The notes under the pieces are model-generated. The model worked only from the letters and a program-made list of their open reading frames with translations. It had not been told where the DNA came from and ran no database searches. Positions 32,778-34,360 of a stretch of 34,360 nucleotides of DNA are shown here, piece after piece. Both the position numbers and the translations under genes were made by a program. Each line of letters opens with the position of its first letter. The first letter of the stretch is position 1. This DNA is from Cryobacterium sp. Y57 (GTDB taxonomy: Bacteria > Actinomycetota > Actinomycetes > Actinomycetales > Microbacteriaceae): contig NZ_PJJL01000045.1 of NCBI RefSeq assembly GCF_002929505.1, forward strand, positions 1-34,360, read 5' to 3'.

Positions 32778-33116
32778 TCATTTTCTCGTGACCGAGGTAG
32801 TCGGCTCTCTCCGTGGCCGACAACCCCTTTTTTGTCCAGGATCCTCGCCACGGTCTCGCGAAACAAATGCATAGAAAGTTCGGGATAGCCAAGCACGTCG
32901 CGCCGGTCGCGAATCTCGCTGAGTATTCGACGGATCACGTAGGCGCATCAGCGGCGTGGGGAATAGGAGCGTCGTGAACTCCCGCGATACTTCGTGACGG
33001 CGGCGGAGCAACTCCATCATCTGCGCCGGCAGGGGCGTAATGCGTGCTGACTTCGCATCTGGGGTTGGGTCAGCGGTTGGGTCAGCGGCGGGCGCGTACT
33101 CGTGTGAGCCACGCAC
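32778..33116 (-). pseudogene. Tyrosine integrase remnant, frameshifted and truncated
   Basis: Two overlapping minus-strand frames together match the C-terminal catalytic part of an actinobacterial integrase. The first frame gives ITPLPAQMMELLRRR and then RLRDPSNTQRD. Homology then jumps to the next frame (IRDRRDVLGYPELSMHLFRE, then TVARILDKKG), so a frameshift lies near 32912-32925. The His-x2-Arg box (HLFR) remains. The later GH box and the catalytic tyrosine are missing, and so is the N-terminal half. It faces the 3' end of tRNA-Phe, as expected for an element once integrated there. Confidence 0.7.
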
Positions 33117-33121
33117 CGGAC

Positions 33122-33160
33122 AATAATCCCCCGAGAAGCCTAAGCTCCCGAGGGATTATT
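33122..33160. terminator. Inverted-repeat hairpin, likely bidirectional terminator
   Basis: Arms beginning aataatccc (33122) and ending gggattatt (33160) pair over about 15 bp with two mismatches. A/T-rich flanks exist on both strands. No intact gene adjoins it, so it may be the leftover terminator of deleted genes. Confidence 0.55.
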
Positions 33161-33205
33161 TTGCTGATCGAGCGCGCCACCTGGATGGTGACGTGGCCCG
33201 AATTT

Positions 33206-33230
33206 CCTCATCTACCGCTGGTAGATGAGG
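33206..33230. promoter_or_regulatory. Perfect 11-bp-arm palindrome, possible operator
   Basis: CCTCATCTACC (33206-33216), the spacer GCT, then GGTAGATGAGG (33220-33230). No T-run follows, so it is less like a terminator than a repressor-type operator or a short hairpin. No regulator gene is adjacent. Confidence 0.5.
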
Positions 33231-33261
33231 TGATTGTGGGTGGTCTTGGAGCTGAGACCGA

Positions 33262-33447
33262 CTAGAAACGAACACCTGTTCCGTTGCCGTCTACGGTCCA
33301 GCAGACATCGCCGCCCTGATCGACCATGCCAACGCCTCCACCGCCAGGCTGAACATGGCTAGCCCATCGAAATGGTGGGTTAGGGATATAGGCAGGTGCG
33401 ATTAGTGAGGTTCGAGTGGTCGGCGAGGGTCGAACACGGGTACTCAT
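33262..33447 (-). CDS. Doubtful small hypothetical ORF
   Basis: An ATG-started frame of 61 residues, with a stop codon immediately before the ATG and no clear ribosome site. The protein is Gly/Pro rich (VQPGGGGVGMVDQGG) and has no recognised domain. It may be spurious or a remnant. The rest of 33231-33853 shows only short frames, which I do not call genes. Confidence 0.2.
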   Translation of the reverse strand: MSTRVRPSPTTRTSLIAPAYIPNPPFRWASHVQPGGGGVGMVDQGGDVCWTVDGNGTGVRF

Positions 33448-33853
33448 CTATGCGTGCTTTCAGCGTTCCCGGGCAACTACAGTGTTGCAGCAATACGATT
33501 GGCCTTGCCCCCGGTTAGTGGACACGGGGTAGGCGACGAGTTGAACTTACGCGATCTCTGACGAGTATTACTGCTCGAAGTCGACTGGAGTGACATCTTC
33601 AATCGAGGTCGGAAGAGACACTTCCATAGGCAGGTCTGCCGCCCGCGGCGCGCAAGGGGGCACCGACAACGCTCGACTAAGCCAGAATCGACCCACAGGC
33701 TTTAGAGCTCGCATCAACAAAATACCTCCGCAACGCCCCGCCTCGGCTGACACTGAAGGCAGCCACTCAAAATCATCCTGATTTCGTTAAGTGATCGGCA
33801 CAATGTGGGCACGGTGCGCGTGGACAACTCTGAGCACCGATCGCCGGCACCGC

Positions 33854-34360
33854 TCACTGCGGGTCAGGATTGGTTCGTGGCGTCACGATCATGAGGGCAA
33901 CTGACTGGGCGCTTGGCGGCGGGTCGGTGTCCGCCTCCAACCTGAGCGAATACCCACCGCGGCTGTAATACCGCTCGATGCTTTCCTCCATCGGGGAAAA
34001 CTCGTCCGGCACCTGTACCCAGCCTTGTTCCTCGAGCCACGGCTTCAAATCATCAGCGAACTCGATTGGGGTCCGAGCACCCTCAAGATGAAGTTCAACG
34101 ATTTTGTGCCAAACATAGTGCCTCGGCCAGTGTTCATAGTTGTCACCAGCCTGACGACCGCCACCGAAGTTGCTCGAGATGGTCTCGGTTTCGTCAGCGG
34201 GAAACTGCGCGATGATGTCTGCGCCCCACGCATCCGCCTAATCAACAAATTCCCCCAGTTGAACCTCCTGAGACGCCACCACTTCCGCCTTCAGCGACTC
34301 CGACATCACGGACACCACGATCCCGGTCATCACCACCGCCACCACGGCACGGCACGGCAC
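33854..34360 (-). pseudogene. Hypothetical membrane/secreted protein gene with an internal amber stop, partial
   Basis: One frame on the minus strand stays open from the window edge to 33854 except for a TAG at 34238-34240. Before the stop it encodes a hydrophobic stretch (AVVAVVMTGIVVSVMSESLK) and then ASQEVQLGEFVD. After it come about 127 codons without a good start (ADAWGADIIAQFPADE, HWPRHYVWHKIVELHL, KPWLEEQGWVQV, YYSRGGYSLRLEAD, ALMIVTPRT). Protein-like composition on both sides and a coherent anchor-plus-domain layout suggest a single gene broken by one change, for example CAG to TAG. The fold resembles small secreted actinobacterial proteins of unknown function. The 5' end lies outside the window. 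Confidence 0.55.

Noticed and set aside
33568..33753. A 61-codon minus-strand frame ending EDVTPVDFEQ
   Set aside because: It has no clear start or ribosome site and no recognised domain. The C-terminus looks protein-like, so it may be a fragment, but I cannot support a gene.

Overview
The window is a high-GC actinobacterial chromosome segment, most likely from the family Microbacteriaceae. This rests on the gene families and their order (ftsH-folE-folP-folB-folK-DUF3180-bPH-bPH-DUF2520-panC-lysS, an Rv2747-like argA, clpC with a ClgR-type operator), on frequent GTG/TTG starts, and on several TANNNT -10 elements placed exactly six bases before a start codon, as in leaderless transcripts. I cannot assign a genus from sequence alone.

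Layout. (1) 1-2746 is the end of a decayed integrated element beside the 3' end of tRNA-Ser(CGA): an IS30 transposase that has lost its catalytic domain, a tyrosine integrase that has lost its native start and carries a 10-bp duplication at its end, and a DUF1643 gene. (2) 2750-11329: tRNA-Ser, an SGNH hydrolase, radA, an SseB-like protein, a membrane-anchored hypothetical, and a 1,575-residue secreted nuclease/5'-nucleotidase. (3) 11519-14766: argA and clpC, with a strong clpC terminator and an upstream ClgR-like operator. (4) 14894-28584: one long minus-strand array, tilS-hpt-ftsH-folE-folP-folB-folK-DUF3180-bPH-bPH-DUF2520-panC-lysS, then two short membrane-protein genes and a cardiolipin synthase. 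Many junctions are 4-bp ATGA/GTGA overlaps, so translation is probably coupled. (5) ppa diverges from tilS across 44 bp. (6) 29301-32109: two overlapping secreted cell-wall hydrolases (M23, then NlpC/P60) that share a paralogous coiled-coil N-terminal half. (7) tRNA-Glu, tRNA-Asp and tRNA-Phe. (8) 32778-34360 is a second decayed region: a frameshifted integrase remnant next to the tRNA-Phe 3' end, a perfect palindrome, and a hypothetical gene broken by an amber codon and running off the window.

How the genes work together. The core is housekeeping: folate synthesis (FolE, FolP, FolB, FolK), pantothenate (PanC), tRNA-Lys charging and tRNA-Ile2 modification (LysS, TilS), purine salvage (Hpt), pyrophosphate removal (Ppa), protein quality control (FtsH, ClpC), recombination (RadA), phospholipid synthesis (Cls), and wall remodelling by the hydrolase pair. 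The tRNA genes at both ends act as anchors for mobile DNA, so the roughly 30-kb core lies between two island scars.

I found no defence system, CRISPR array or biosynthetic cluster. The most interesting signals are regulatory (leaderless promoters, a palindromic -10 shared by tilS and ppa, a ClgR operator), two very short membrane-protein genes, the paired hydrolases, and fine-scale decay of the mobile elements.
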